7,760 bases of DNA from Desulfurococcales archaeon. GTDB taxonomy: Archaea > Thermoproteota > Thermoprotei_A > CAZTBM01 > SZUA-1508. The position numbers and the translations under genes were made by a program. Of the stretch, positions 1-6,934 are shown one piece after another; the first letter of the stretch is position 1, and each line of letters begins with the position of its first letter. Below the pieces are notes generated by a model that was not told where the DNA came from, did no database searches, and saw nothing but the letters and a program-made list of their open reading frames with translations. Location: contig DQVH01000158.1 in the NCBI GenBank assembly GCA_015661855.1, forward strand, positions 1 to 7,760. The letters are read 5' to 3'.

Positions 1-59
1 AACAATGTTAGAATAGCATATAGTACTAGTATAGCTTGTACTATGATATCATTATTCAT
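1..59 (-). CDS. Partial membrane protein, N-terminal fragment
   Basis: The first bases of the window, read on the minus strand, begin an ORF of 19 codons (MNNDIIVQAILVLYAILTL) that runs off the left edge without a stop. The ATG is preceded by an AAGGTAA-type Shine-Dalgarno with about 7 nt spacing. The peptide has a short polar start followed by a hydrophobic run, so it looks like the first membrane helix or signal anchor of a larger protein. It is divergent from glmM, and an AT-rich stretch around 94-107 could hold its TATA box. The family cannot be named from 19 residues. The open frame is short enough that chance is possible, but the start, ribosome site and hydrophobic pattern agree. Confidence 0.5.
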   Translation of the reverse strand, partial: MNNDIIVQAILVLYAILTL

Positions 60-175
60 TACTATTACCTTACTCTAGTCATGTATTACATTGGTAATAT
101 TAATTTTTAGAGTTAAGGGGATTAAGCGTTAGTAGTAAGTATTTACGTGTACACAGCATTTACTAGGTGGTTTGT

Positions 176-1543
176 ATGGGTAAACTTTTCGGTACTGATG
201 GTGTTAGGGGTATAGTTAATAGAGATCTTACAGTTGATTTAGCTTTAAAACTTGGATTAGCTATTGGAACATACTTTGGTGAAGGAGCAAAAGTACTTAT
301 TGGACGTGATGTCAGATTCGGCGGTGAAATGTTGAAGTATGCTGTTATTTCAGGTCTTCTCTCAGCTGGCGTTAAAGTTTATGATGCTGGTTTAGTACCT
401 ACACCATGTCTTCAGTATAATGTTAAAACTGAAAACTTTGATGGAGGCATTATGATTACCGCTAGCCATAACCCACCAGAATATAATGGTATTAAAGTTA
501 TTGGATCTAATGGTGTAGAGATACCGAGAAGTGCTGAGAGAGAAATTGAAGAGATACTCTTTGAAAGTAGGTTCAAATATACTACATGGGGTAATGTAGT
601 AGATGAAGTACACAAATACCCTAATGCTATAGAGAAGTATGTTAATGGAGTACTTGAACATATAGATACAGATAGAGTTAAAAGTAAAAGATTCAACATA
701 GTAGTGGATTCAGCGAATAGTGTTGGTATCCTACCAGTAACCCTACTAGCGAGGAGGCTAAATGTTAGAGTAATCGCTGTTAATAGTAATCTTGATGGCG
801 CTTTCCCTGGTAGAGAACCTGAACCTACAGTCTCATCTCTTCAGGAAACAGCTAGAATTGTTAAAAGTTTAGGTGCTGATTTTGGTGTAGGATTTGATGG
901 TGATGCGGATAGAGCTATATTTATTGATGATGAGGGTAGAATTCATTGGGGTGATCGTAGTGCTGCAATACTATGTAGATACCTTATCGATAAGGAGGGA
1001 CGTAGGGGCAGAGTTTACACTGCTGTATCATCATCTATACTTGTAGAGGAGTATCTTAAGCCATATGGTGTAGAGATTGTATGGCTTAAAGTTGGAAGTG
1101 TTGATATAGCTCATGCAATGCTCAGAGACCCTAACGTACTATGTGGATTTGAGGAGAATGGTGGTTTCATGTACCCTAAACATCAATATGTAAGAGATGC
1201 TACAATGACACTAGCTTTAATGTTAGAGCTCCTATCTTATGATGGTAGAAGGTTAGCAGAAATATTTAACGAGCTACCACAGTATATACCGTTAAAAACG
1301 AAAATTCCAATGAAGAGAGAGGATGCAGAAAAGGTTATTGAGACTTTAAAGGAAAGATATAAGGGGCAAAGGATAATAACAATTGATGGAGTAAAGATAA
1401 TGTTTAAGGACTCATGGATACTAGTTAGACCTTCTGGAACAGAGCCTGTACTCAGAATTATGGCTGAAGCTAAATCCGAAGAAAGACTTAAAGAGCTCAT
1501 TAGTGAAGTTAAAAACATTATAAATGAGGTGTTAGGTAAATGA
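176..1543 (+). CDS. glmM: Phosphoglucosamine mutase / phosphomannomutase family (GlmM-type)
   Basis: This is an alpha-D-phosphohexomutase, expected to interconvert glucosamine-6-P and glucosamine-1-P (possibly also mannose or glucose phosphates) for UDP-GlcNAc and glycan synthesis in the cytosol. From the chosen start it has 455 residues, normal for the family. Landmarks are the N-terminal GTDGVRG (6-12), the phosphoserine loop TASHNP with catalytic Ser97, the metal-binding DGDADR (241-246), the sugar-binding GFEENGG (324-330) and the phosphate-binding RPSGTEP near the C-terminus (418-424). The ATG at 176 is preferred over an in-frame GTG at 167 because AGGTGG (165-170) sits 5 nt before it and the protein then begins MGKLFGTDG as in homologues. 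Its stop overlaps the next ATG by 4 nt, so it is translationally coupled to the Trm112-like gene. Substrate choice between GlcN and Man phosphates cannot be settled from motifs alone. Confidence 0.93.
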   Translation: MGKLFGTDGVRGIVNRDLTVDLALKLGLAIGTYFGEGAKVLIGRDVRFGGEMLKYAVISGLLSAGVKVYDAGLVPTPCLQYNVKTENFDGGIMITASHNPPEYNGIKVIGSNGVEIPRSAEREIEEILFESRFKYTTWGNVVDEVHKYPNAIEKYVNGVLEHIDTDRVKSKRFNIVVDSANSVGILPVTLLARRLNVRVIAVNSNLDGAFPGREPEPTVSSLQETARIVKSLGADFGVGFDGDADRAIFIDDEGRIHWGDRSAAILCRYLIDKEGRRGRVYTAVSSSILVEEYLKPYGVEIVWLKVGSVDIAHAMLRDPNVLCGFEENGGFMYPKHQYVRDATMTLALMLELLSYDGRRLAEIFNELPQYIPLKTKIPMKREDAEKVIETLKERYKGQRIITIDGVKIMFKDSWILVRPSGTEPVLRIMAEAKSEERLKELISEVKNIINEVLGK

Positions 1544-1932
1544 AGTATAGACTCATAGACATACTTGCATGCCCAATATGTAAAAACTTTCCACTAAAAC
1601 TGATAGTTATAAAGGAGAACTATTATCCTAAAAGAGAGGTTAAGATCGAGGAAAAACCACTATGTGAACTATACTGTGGATTACAGCAAAAATATATTAG
1701 AGAGGTCAAGGAGGTATCATGTGAAGACTGTATTAAGAGGGAAGTGGATATAGGAATACTGATTTGTGTAAAGTGTAAGAGATGGTATCCAATATTAGAT
1801 GAAATACCGAGAATGCTACCAGACGAGCTTAGAAGTAAAAATGAGGACATAGCGTTCTTAAGAAAATACAGGGACTACATACCTATAGAGATTTTAGTAA
1901 ATGGTAAACCATTTAACCTTAAAGAAATGTAA
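1540..1932 (+). CDS. Trm112-like zinc-binding protein
   Basis: The N-terminal LACPICK (CPIC at 11-14) and the later LICVKCKRWYPILDEIPRMLP segment (C76, C79, then WYPI and IPRMLP) are the signature of the Trm112/YcaR zinc-ribbon family. Trm112 proteins bind and stabilise class I methyltransferases that modify tRNA, rRNA and release factors. At 130 residues it is close to eukaryotic Trm112 (about 125-135) and much longer than the 60-residue bacterial form. The insert between the zinc halves carries four more cysteines (C42, C46, C61, C64), which might form a second metal site. Its ATG lies inside the stop region of glmM (ATGA overlap), so the pair is probably one transcription unit. Homology to Trm112 is firm from motifs; the methyltransferase partner is unknown. 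Confidence 0.82.
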   Translation: MKYRLIDILACPICKNFPLKLIVIKENYYPKREVKIEEKPLCELYCGLQQKYIREVKEVSCEDCIKREVDIGILICVKCKRWYPILDEIPRMLPDELRSKNEDIAFLRKYRDYIPIEILVNGKPFNLKEM

Positions 1933-2007
1933 TACCCTTTCACTACAATTTATAGCTGTGAACTTACATAAATTTGAGTTGGAAACCTGTGTGAAGGTGT
2001 TAGTGAA

Positions 2008-2418
2008 ATGTATGGTTTAGAGGAAGGGTTTTACGGACACTTAACCGAATGGGTTAAAATGCAAAAGAAGATTTTAGAAACGATAGAGAAGGTTCGTGAA
2101 GAATTGAAAGATGCTGATAGACTATCCCTAATAATAGCTACTAGAACAGCATTCCAACATATAATGAGAACTATAAAGGCTTTTGATCAGTGGTTACAAG
2201 ACCCATTCGTTATAAACCATATGCCTAGAGAGATGATACTTGAAGTACAAGAGAGAGTCTGGAAGATACTAAAAGACATACTAGAACTAGACATTAAGCA
2301 TACAAGTGAGTTTAGAGATTATATAAGTAAACTTGCTAAAGAGGGTAAGTTAAGTCCATTACTATGGGCTAAGCCTGAAAGAGCTCCAAGAAGGCCAACC
2401 CTTTCAACAACTATGTAA
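2008..2418 (+). CDS. Archaeal conserved protein, DUF2153-like
   Basis: A 136-residue, largely helical soluble protein with no membrane segment. The central block TAFQHIMRTIKAFDQWLQDP followed by INHMPREM and LDIKHTSEFRDYI resembles, as far as I recall, the crenarchaeal family DUF2153, whose function is not known. It is rich in charged residues, with a helix at roughly 12-60 and another at 75-120, and ends in a Pro/Arg-rich tail (APRRPTLSTTM). The ATG at 2008 follows GAAGGTG (1993-1999) at 8 nt. It is separated from the Trm112-like gene by 75 nt and from the phosphatase by 83 nt, so it may have its own promoter. The family name rests on memory of the motif and is less certain than the gene call. 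Confidence 0.75.
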   Translation: MYGLEEGFYGHLTEWVKMQKKILETIEKVREELKDADRLSLIIATRTAFQHIMRTIKAFDQWLQDPFVINHMPREMILEVQERVWKILKDILELDIKHTSEFRDYISKLAKEGKLSPLLWAKPERAPRRPTLSTTM

Positions 2419-2431
2419 ACTAAATCAGAGT

Positions 2432-2464
2432 GCCTAATCAGCTTTAATCTAAGGCTTCATTTTT
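2432..2464 (+). terminator. Possible terminator after the DUF2153-like gene
   Basis: A short GCCT/AGGC inverted repeat (2432-2435 with 2452-2455) is followed 4 nt later by TTTTT at 2460-2464. Archaeal termination depends mainly on T-runs, so the T-run is the more relevant part. The stem is only 4 bp and could be chance. Confidence 0.3.
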
Positions 2465-2501
2465 CTCCATGAAAATACTGTATTTTGAGGGCTAAGTAGT
2501 A

Positions 2502-3419
2502 ATGTTTAATGAAATTATTGAATATATCTCTAAAGCATCAGCAAACGAGGCTCTTGAAATTCTATTTAGATTTACTGATATCTTAAGGAGGGAGAGGGAG
2601 GGGAAAGGTAGTATTAAGGCAATTCACGGACTCATAGAGCTATCTGGAGATAAGGGTCTTATAGTTTTAGGCGATATTCACGGCGATTTAAACACTCTAC
2701 AAAAAATACTATTACGGGAGGATGTTGAGAAAGCTGTAAAAGCCAACCAGGTATACCTTGTATTCCTTGGGGATTATGTTGATAGAGGATTATACTCTGC
2801 GGAAGTATATTTAACTATAGCGTATCTTAAAGCCGAATATCCAGATAGAATTGTAACTTTAAGAGGAAATCATGAACCACCACCTAATCTAACACCCTAT
2901 CCCCACGATCTACCATATAGACTTAGAGCAAAGTATGGTGAAGAATGGAATACCATATATCAACACATGTTTACAACATTTCAACTACTACCTCATGCTG
3001 CTATTTATAGAGGTGAAATATTCCTAGTTCATGGAGGAATACCTGTGAATGTAAGTGAGCTAACATTACATGATATAGCATACGCCGACATATATTACCC
3101 GAAGAAAACAATATTAGAGGAGTTATTGTGGAGTGATCCAGACGAATATGTAGATGAATGGACATACTCTCCTAGAGGAGCAGGCTACCTATTTGGACGA
3201 AATGTCACTAAAAGGTTTCTCTCAAAATTTAACTTAAAACTCATCATTAGAGGTCATGAGCCATGTGAAGGCTATAAGTTTAACCATGAAAATAAGGTGT
3301 TAACATTATTCTCTCGCAAGGGGTCACCCTATTACAATTATAATGCTGCATACCTGTTTCTAGCTAAAGGTAAAAGTACAACGTTTAGTAATATAAAGAA
3401 TTCTATAAGACTCATTTAA
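2502..3419 (+). CDS. PPP-family serine/threonine protein phosphatase (archaeal PP1/PP2A type)
   Basis: All PPP metallophosphatase signatures are present in order: GDIHGD (57-62), GDYVDRG (90-96), RGNHE (121-125), HGG (177-179) and RGHE (250-253). These supply the Asp, His and Asn ligands of the binuclear metal centre and the phosphate-contacting Arg and His. WSDP (210-213) followed by RGAGYLFG (225-232) matches the eukaryotic-like PP1/PP2A core. The protein is expected to be a cytosolic phosphatase that removes phosphate from Ser/Thr residues of archaeal phosphoproteins. The length of 305 residues fits archaeal PP1-like enzymes, with about 45 extra helical residues before the first motif. The ATG at 2502 has GAGGG (2487-2491) 10 nt upstream, slightly far. 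The stop lies 11 nt from the convergent neighbour's stop. No kinase gene is adjacent, so substrates are unknown. Confidence 0.93.
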   Translation: MFNEIIEYISKASANEALEILFRFTDILRREREGKGSIKAIHGLIELSGDKGLIVLGDIHGDLNTLQKILLREDVEKAVKANQVYLVFLGDYVDRGLYSAEVYLTIAYLKAEYPDRIVTLRGNHEPPPNLTPYPHDLPYRLRAKYGEEWNTIYQHMFTTFQLLPHAAIYRGEIFLVHGGIPVNVSELTLHDIAYADIYYPKKTILEELLWSDPDEYVDEWTYSPRGAGYLFGRNVTKRFLSKFNLKLIIRGHEPCEGYKFNHENKVLTLFSRKGSPYYNYNAAYLFLAKGKSTTFSNIKNSIRLI

Positions 3420-3430
3420 ATACTATCATT

Positions 3431-3916
3431 CTAAAATGATCTCCTTCTACCTCTACCTCTTCTCCTTAGCAGCATTGTTGCTAGTTCCTGTTCAGCATCA
3501 ATTGGTATTATCTTGGGTTTAACTTCATTAATGATTTTCAGTAATTTCTCACACTCATCTTTACTTAGCTTATTACTAGCTTTTTCTAAGAGCTCTTTAC
3601 CCTCATTTGTCAATCTCAGCTTTTTATTTCTTGGATTAGACTCCAATATGCCAACATATAATAGTGCTACTACATCTTCATGTAAAGTTTTTGATGAAGG
3701 TACACCAGCAATATCTATAAAGTTATATTTTAACTCAAATCCTTTATCCTTCAACTCCTTTACAAGGTAGTGTAATGCTTTCTCACTTATTTCACCATAT
3801 ACGTTGATAATGTATGTTAATAGTATTTTATTTTTATCTTTGATTATATCGTTTAGTGTTAAAGCAGGCCTACTTATAATTTTAAGTTCTTTACCTGGCT
3901 TACTTGATGATGACAA
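3431..3916 (-). CDS. Winged-helix-like protein with Arg-rich C-terminal tail
   Basis: I do not recognise a named family. Residues 30-110 show a pattern typical of winged-helix domains: a helix (ILLTYIINVYG), a second helix (SEKALHYLVKELKDKG), a third with DVVALLYVGILES, then a wing-like KLRLTNEGKELLEK that resembles the wing and last helix of archaeal MarR/PadR-like regulators. The C-terminus is strongly basic (LLRRRGRGRRRSF) and could contact nucleic acid. The start is TTG at 3916: GGTGG lies 6 nt before it (3923-3927 read on minus), the same ribosome site seen at glmM. It is 51 nt downstream of the membrane protein on the same strand, so the two may be co-transcribed. A DNA- or RNA-binding role is inferred from fold pattern and charge only. 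Confidence 0.72.
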   Translation of the reverse strand: MSSSSKPGKELKIISRPALTLNDIIKDKNKILLTYIINVYGEISEKALHYLVKELKDKGFELKYNFIDIAGVPSSKTLHEDVVALLYVGILESNPRNKKLRLTNEGKELLEKASNKLSKDECEKLLKIINEVKPKIIPIDAEQELATMLLRRRGRGRRRSF

Positions 3917-3967
3917 GTATTACCACCTTACCCTGCTCGTACGTAATTTCTAACTTAGAAGGGTTAT

Positions 3968-4909
3968 TTATCTCTTCCCGCTTTTATAAGATGATATTCT
4001 TCGTTTCAGAATGCTGTATATCTCGTCTAGTGTAAGACCCTTCCTATGTAATATGTTGATTTCATATTTTAATAATTCCTCGCTTGACATACCATATATC
4101 TTCTCATACTCTTTATGTAGGTTCTTCCACTCCTCTCTACTTAGAATCTCTGAAAAGTTTATGCTCTCCATTCTTCCTGTAGGTAGTCTCAATTCTACAT
4201 ATACGTCTTTCACTCTACTTAGTATCAGAACCTTATACAATAGTAATATTAAAGTTAAAGAAATTAGCACTTGTAATACTATACCTAAGATTGTTAAGTA
4301 TAAAGTAGCCATGTTAAGTATGGATATTAGGTTTGTAATTGACGATAATAGTAGCATTAGTATTAGGAAGGGTAATAGTGTGTATAGGTGGCTTTTAGTT
4401 ATATTACCTTTACTTAGTGATAGCTGGTATGTTATACCTATGAATAGTAATATACTTAAGCTGTGAGTAGAAAGTACTATCATCTTAGTTACTTCCTGTA
4501 TTATACTATGTGTTATTGTTATCGTTACTCCCAGTGATAATATAAATAATGTAGATACTAAGATAACTATTGCTTTATTAATGTTCAAGTTTAGTTTTAC
4601 ACGTTTATCCACTCTTCTTTTCAATTCCTTTAATGATTCCACTAGCTGCCTCTCTATAGTTGATAATTTACCTTCATCAATACTACTTTCTAAGAGAATA
4701 TTATAGAGGTTTACTAGGTTATTCAATATGTCCTTGTGGCATCCGGAACCTAAAATTGCATTTTCATCGTATCTTAATATTTCAGAAAATATTTTATTTA
4801 ATTTCTTCTGCCATTCACTACTTAGTAGTTCAATTCTATCACTTATCAAAATGTATAGTGTTGTAATTGCTTCTTTCACTTTCAACTGTTTAACTACTGT
4901 TTCAGACAT
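3968..4909 (-). CDS. Four-helix membrane protein of unknown function
   Basis: A 313-residue protein of no family I recognise. Residues 1-110 are charged and helical, likely cytosolic, with coiled-coil-like stretches (28-48 and 81-104). Four hydrophobic segments follow at about 112-133, 142-164, 175-197 and 202-230. The soluble C-terminal part (231-313) includes EVLSREEW-like helices and GLTLDEIYSILKRR, a pattern of small helical domains. Single cysteine C57; no catalytic motif seen. The ATG at 4909 has AGAGGT 5 nt upstream (4915-4920 on minus). It heads a probable two-gene unit with the winged-helix-like protein and is divergent from the protease. A membrane protein followed by a possible regulator suggests sensing or regulation, but that is inference. 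Confidence 0.75.
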   Translation of the reverse strand: MSETVVKQLKVKEAITTLYILISDRIELLSSEWQKKLNKIFSEILRYDENAILGSGCHKDILNNLVNLYNILLESSIDEGKLSTIERQLVESLKELKRRVDKRVKLNLNINKAIVILVSTLFILSLGVTITITHSIIQEVTKMIVLSTHSLSILLFIGITYQLSLSKGNITKSHLYTLLPFLILMLLLSSITNLISILNMATLYLTILGIVLQVLISLTLILLLYKVLILSRVKDVYVELRLPTGRMESINFSEILSREEWKNLHKEYEKIYGMSSEELLKYEINILHRKGLTLDEIYSILKRRISSYKSGKR

Positions 4910-4962
4910 AGTAAACCTCTACTCATGCAAACTACTTTACTCACACTTATACATAATTTTAA

Positions 4963-4973
4963 CTTTTAAAAAT
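4963..4973 (-). promoter_or_regulatory. TATA box for the membrane protein gene
   Basis: On the minus strand this reads ATTTTTAAAAG, a good archaeal box A. A start about 26 nt downstream, near 4942, would give a leader of about 33 nt that contains the AGAGGT ribosome site. Confidence 0.5.
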
Positions 4974-5010
4974 ATTCAGTAAGGGAAAAATTAATCTATA
5001 GTTTACCATA

Positions 5011-5024
5011 CTTATAACTTATAG
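5011..5024 (+). promoter_or_regulatory. Possible TATA box for the protease gene
   Basis: CTTATAACTTATAG contains a TTATAA-type box. A transcript starting about 26 nt further, near 5045, would include the strong GAGGGGGT ribosome site at 5056-5063. The surrounding intergenic DNA is AT-rich, so the exact position is uncertain. Confidence 0.4.
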
Positions 5025-5068
5025 CATTTAGGTTAGATACCATAGTTAATGTTATGAGGGGGTAGTGT

Positions 5069-5932
5069 ATGATTGATATCATAGGTTTACTCTTTTGGCT
5101 CTTACTATTTGTAATCCTAATAGCACCGTATTGGCAGTATAAAAGTTTACAGGCAGCTAGACTAAGGTTAATTAGCCTCATTGAGAGGAGGTATGGAGTT
5201 AGACTTATAACGATGATACATAGACAGGAGAGGATAGGTTTCTTAGGTATACCAGTCTACAGGTTTATTGATATTGAGGATTCTGAGGCGGTAATAAGGG
5301 CTATTAGAAGTACTCCACCAAATAAGCCTATAGCACTAGTTCTACATACTCCAGGAGGTTTAGTACTTGCTGCAGCACAGATAGCAATGGCCCTTAAAAG
5401 GCATCCTGCAAAAAAGATAGTTATAATACCCCATTATGCAATGTCTGGTGGAACATTAATAGCATTAGCAGCAGATGAGATCTGGATGGATCCCGATGCA
5501 GTACTCGGACCATTAGATCCCCAAATAGCAATAAAAGCTGGTACCCATGTACCAGCACCCTCAGTACTAAAAGTTATCCAGATTAAGGGGTCTCAAGTAT
5601 CAGATGAGACCCTAATGTTAGCTGATGTTGCTGAGAAGGCTATAAGGGAAATACAGGACCTCATAGTTAAACTGTTAGAGGATAAACTAGGTAAGGAGAA
5701 GGCGAGAGAAATAGCTAAGAAGCTTACTGAAGGCCACTGGACTCATGATTACCCAATATCAGCTGAAGATGCTAAAGCATTAGGTCTACCAGTGAAAACC
5801 AGTATACCACCAGAGATATACAAGCTTATGTCATTGTATCCGCAGACACATCAACATAGACCCGGCGTAGAGTATTTACCGTATCCAATACCATTACCGA
5901 GACAGAGATTTATAGAGCCTAAAAGTAGCTAA
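5069..5932 (+). CDS. Membrane-anchored SDH-family Clp-fold serine protease (former DUF114)
   Basis: The protein begins with a hydrophobic anchor (about residues 4-22) and continues into a ClpP/crotonase-fold domain typical of the archaeal family PF01972 (former DUF114). Visible motifs are the oxyanion-region HTPGG (93-97), the nucleophile segment HYAMSGGT with Ser126, LGPLDPQ with Asp150, and GHWTHDYPI with His223 or His226. The family is described as using the order Ser-Asp-His, and all three are present. With 287 residues it has the normal size. The anchor suggests membrane attachment, facing side unknown; the likely role is cleavage of membrane or membrane-near proteins. GAGGGGGT lies 5 nt before the ATG at 5069. 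Unlike many membrane Clp-fold proteases it has no NfeD-type gene beside it in this window. Confidence 0.88.
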   Translation: MIDIIGLLFWLLLFVILIAPYWQYKSLQAARLRLISLIERRYGVRLITMIHRQERIGFLGIPVYRFIDIEDSEAVIRAIRSTPPNKPIALVLHTPGGLVLAAAQIAMALKRHPAKKIVIIPHYAMSGGTLIALAADEIWMDPDAVLGPLDPQIAIKAGTHVPAPSVLKVIQIKGSQVSDETLMLADVAEKAIREIQDLIVKLLEDKLGKEKAREIAKKLTEGHWTHDYPISAEDAKALGLPVKTSIPPEIYKLMSLYPQTHQHRPGVEYLPYPIPLPRQRFIEPKSS

Positions 5933-5986
5933 CCCATATAATTATTGTTTCACCTTCACTCTATTTCCCCAATTTTATTGAATATT

Positions 5987-6094
5987 ATGGTTTCTATTGG
6001 AAACATGCCTGTTAGGTCAGTCGCCGCTGAATTCTTCCTCGGACCCCCAACCCCTAAGGGCTCCGTACTCAAAGGGTTACATCATCCCCAATAA
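5987..6094. ncRNA. GC-rich, foldable intergenic island; candidate structured RNA, strand unresolved
   Basis: The 213-nt gap between the protease and the YkgJ-type gene holds a sharply GC-rich block (about 6003-6089) in an AT-rich setting, a classical sign of structured RNA in hyperthermophiles. Visible folds are CGGACCC (6040-6046) with GGG and TCCG (6058-6065, one bulged C), enclosed by AATTCTT (6030-6036) with AAGGGTT (6072-6078); TCAG/CTGA (6017-6030) forming a small hairpin; and GTTTC/GAAAC (5990-6004). The enclosing stem needs two G-U pairs on the plus strand but has C-A mismatches on minus, and ACA (6079-6081) follows it directly, an H/ACA-like layout on plus. Against this, no kink-turn is seen, and a good TATA box (6111-6118) points to the minus strand. 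No tRNA, 5S or SRP pattern fits. The remainder of the gap (5933-5986, 6095-6145) shows nothing else. Confidence 0.4.
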
Positions 6095-6110
6095 TACTAT
6101 GCTATGAGTT

Positions 6111-6118
6111 ATATTTAA
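6111..6118 (-). promoter_or_regulatory. TATA box pointing into the GC-rich island
   Basis: On the minus strand this reads TTAAATAT. About 26 nt downstream lies the GGGG at 6089-6086, where the GC-rich block begins, the spacing expected for a minus-strand transcript start. It lies after the stop of the YkgJ-type gene and so would be an independent promoter. Confidence 0.4.
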
Positions 6119-6145
6119 GGTATTAATGTTACTGTGCCATAGTTA

Positions 6146-6691
6146 CTATAATTTATCTACATCTATGAGTTTACTATACTTTACGTGTTCTGGTGGAACT
6201 TTCTCTAAATCTCCATACTTGTCTTTTATTAAGTTAATATAGTTTATGAAGAGAATATATGCTTCAAGTAAGGCTTTAATTTCCTCTTGAAATACGTCTG
6301 CTGGGTTTGATGATAAAATGTAATTTAAGTTATTTCTTACCCAACAACATGCCTCAGATACGTGAATTGCATTGTGTGTTACATTGAGTATTAGTGGGTA
6401 CATTCTACACGATAAAGGTTTAACTTGATGTATTTTACATGCTCTACTAGTCTTATCATAGAATGGGCAATAACCTCTAATAATCCATTTATAAGCTACT
6501 ACAACATATTCTCTTCCCTCATTAACCCTATATACCTCATAAGGTTTAAAAGAGATCTTACCTGATATACCTAGTTCTCTAGCTTTCTCAATGAGAAACC
6601 TTTTCTCGTAAGGGAATACTATGGGTAGTTCCTGCTCACATACAAAGTAGCAACACCTATCACACCTTAAACATGTAAAAGTTTTACTCAT
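6146..6691 (-). CDS. YkgJ-family CxxCxxCC cysteine-cluster protein
   Basis: The N-terminus carries CLRCDRCC (C7, C10, C13, C14) and the middle carries GYCPFYD, RACKIHQVKPLSCRMYPL (C75, C85, C95) and EACC (C115, C116). Together these are the signature of the UPF0153/YkgJ family, which is thought to bind zinc or an iron-sulphur cluster; its biochemical role is not established. It is a soluble protein of 181 residues from the chosen start. That start, MSKTF at 6691, is preferred over an ATG nine codons upstream because AGGTG lies 7 nt before it, inside the extra sequence, and because the Cys cluster then starts near the N-terminus as usual. The gene is divergent from the 56-residue membrane miniprotein and shares its TATA region. 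Confidence 0.85.
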   Translation of the reverse strand: MSKTFTCLRCDRCCYFVCEQELPIVFPYEKRFLIEKARELGISGKISFKPYEVYRVNEGREYVVVAYKWIIRGYCPFYDKTSRACKIHQVKPLSCRMYPLILNVTHNAIHVSEACCWVRNNLNYILSSNPADVFQEEIKALLEAYILFINYINLIKDKYGDLEKVPPEHVKYSKLIDVDKL

Positions 6692-6728
6692 AACTATACA
6701 CCTATAAGGGAAAAGCATTAATACACTT

Positions 6729-6736
6729 ATTTAAAT
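6729..6736. promoter_or_regulatory. Palindromic TATA box shared by two divergent genes
   Basis: ATTTAAAT is a perfect palindrome, so it reads as a box A on both strands. Adding 26 nt gives a minus-strand start near 6706, which leaves a 15-nt leader with AGGTG before the YkgJ-type gene, and a plus-strand start near 6759, only about 5 nt before the ATG at 6764. The miniprotein mRNA would thus be nearly leaderless. Confidence 0.5.
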
Positions 6737-6763
6737 TAGTACGAGGGGGGATATATATTCGAA

Positions 6764-6934
6764 ATGAGCTATAAAGGTAGATATAGGGATAAAGCTAGAA
6801 TAAGGGATAGGGTGAAGGTGGAAATTCTGTATAAGGTTATGAACATTATAGCTCTAATAACGTTAATTATAACATTTATAGTGGCAGTAATGTTCATATT
6901 AAGTATACCATGGGATAGAATGCTTAAAATGTAA
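6764..6934 (+). CDS. 56-residue single-span membrane miniprotein
   Basis: A short ORF reading MSYKGRYRDKARIRDRVKVE, then a single hydrophobic helix at about 27-48 (from NIIALITLII to FILSI), and a short tail PWDRMLKM. The first 24 residues are strongly basic, so the N-terminus should face the cytosol. I do not recognise the family; the layout (charged head, one helix) is like small translocon or membrane-complex subunits, yet it does not show the usual SecE or Sec61-beta pattern. A GAGGGGGG run (6743-6750) is 13 nt before the ATG, too far for a normal ribosome site; leaderless initiation from the shared TATA box fits better. The stop codon overlaps the C box of a downstream guide RNA candidate. 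Confidence 0.65.
   Translation: MSYKGRYRDKARIRDRVKVEILYKVMNIIALITLIITFIVAVMFILSIPWDRMLKM

Noticed and set aside
392..699. Two overlapping minus-strand open frames inside glmM
   Set aside because: They lie antisense to a gene with full family motifs, have no ribosome site and encode low-complexity Ser/Leu/Ile-rich peptides.
1237..1850. Minus-strand open frames opposite the glmM end and the Trm112-like gene
   Set aside because: Antisense shadows with Ser/Leu-rich translations; the plus-strand genes account for the coding signal.
4011..4982. Plus-strand open frames opposite the four-helix membrane protein
   Set aside because: Shadows of the AT-rich minus-strand gene; no ribosome sites, and the minus-strand frame gives clear membrane helices and a good start.
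6030..6090. tRNA, 5S rRNA or SRP RNA in the GC-rich island
   Set aside because: No TTCRA-type T-arm, no cloverleaf, no 3' CCA-adjacent acceptor stem and no SRP or 5S signature on either strand.
6716..6718. Upstream ATG of the YkgJ-type gene as start
   Set aside because: It has no ribosome site, whereas the ATG at 6691 has AGGTG at 7 nt and places the Cys cluster at the usual position.
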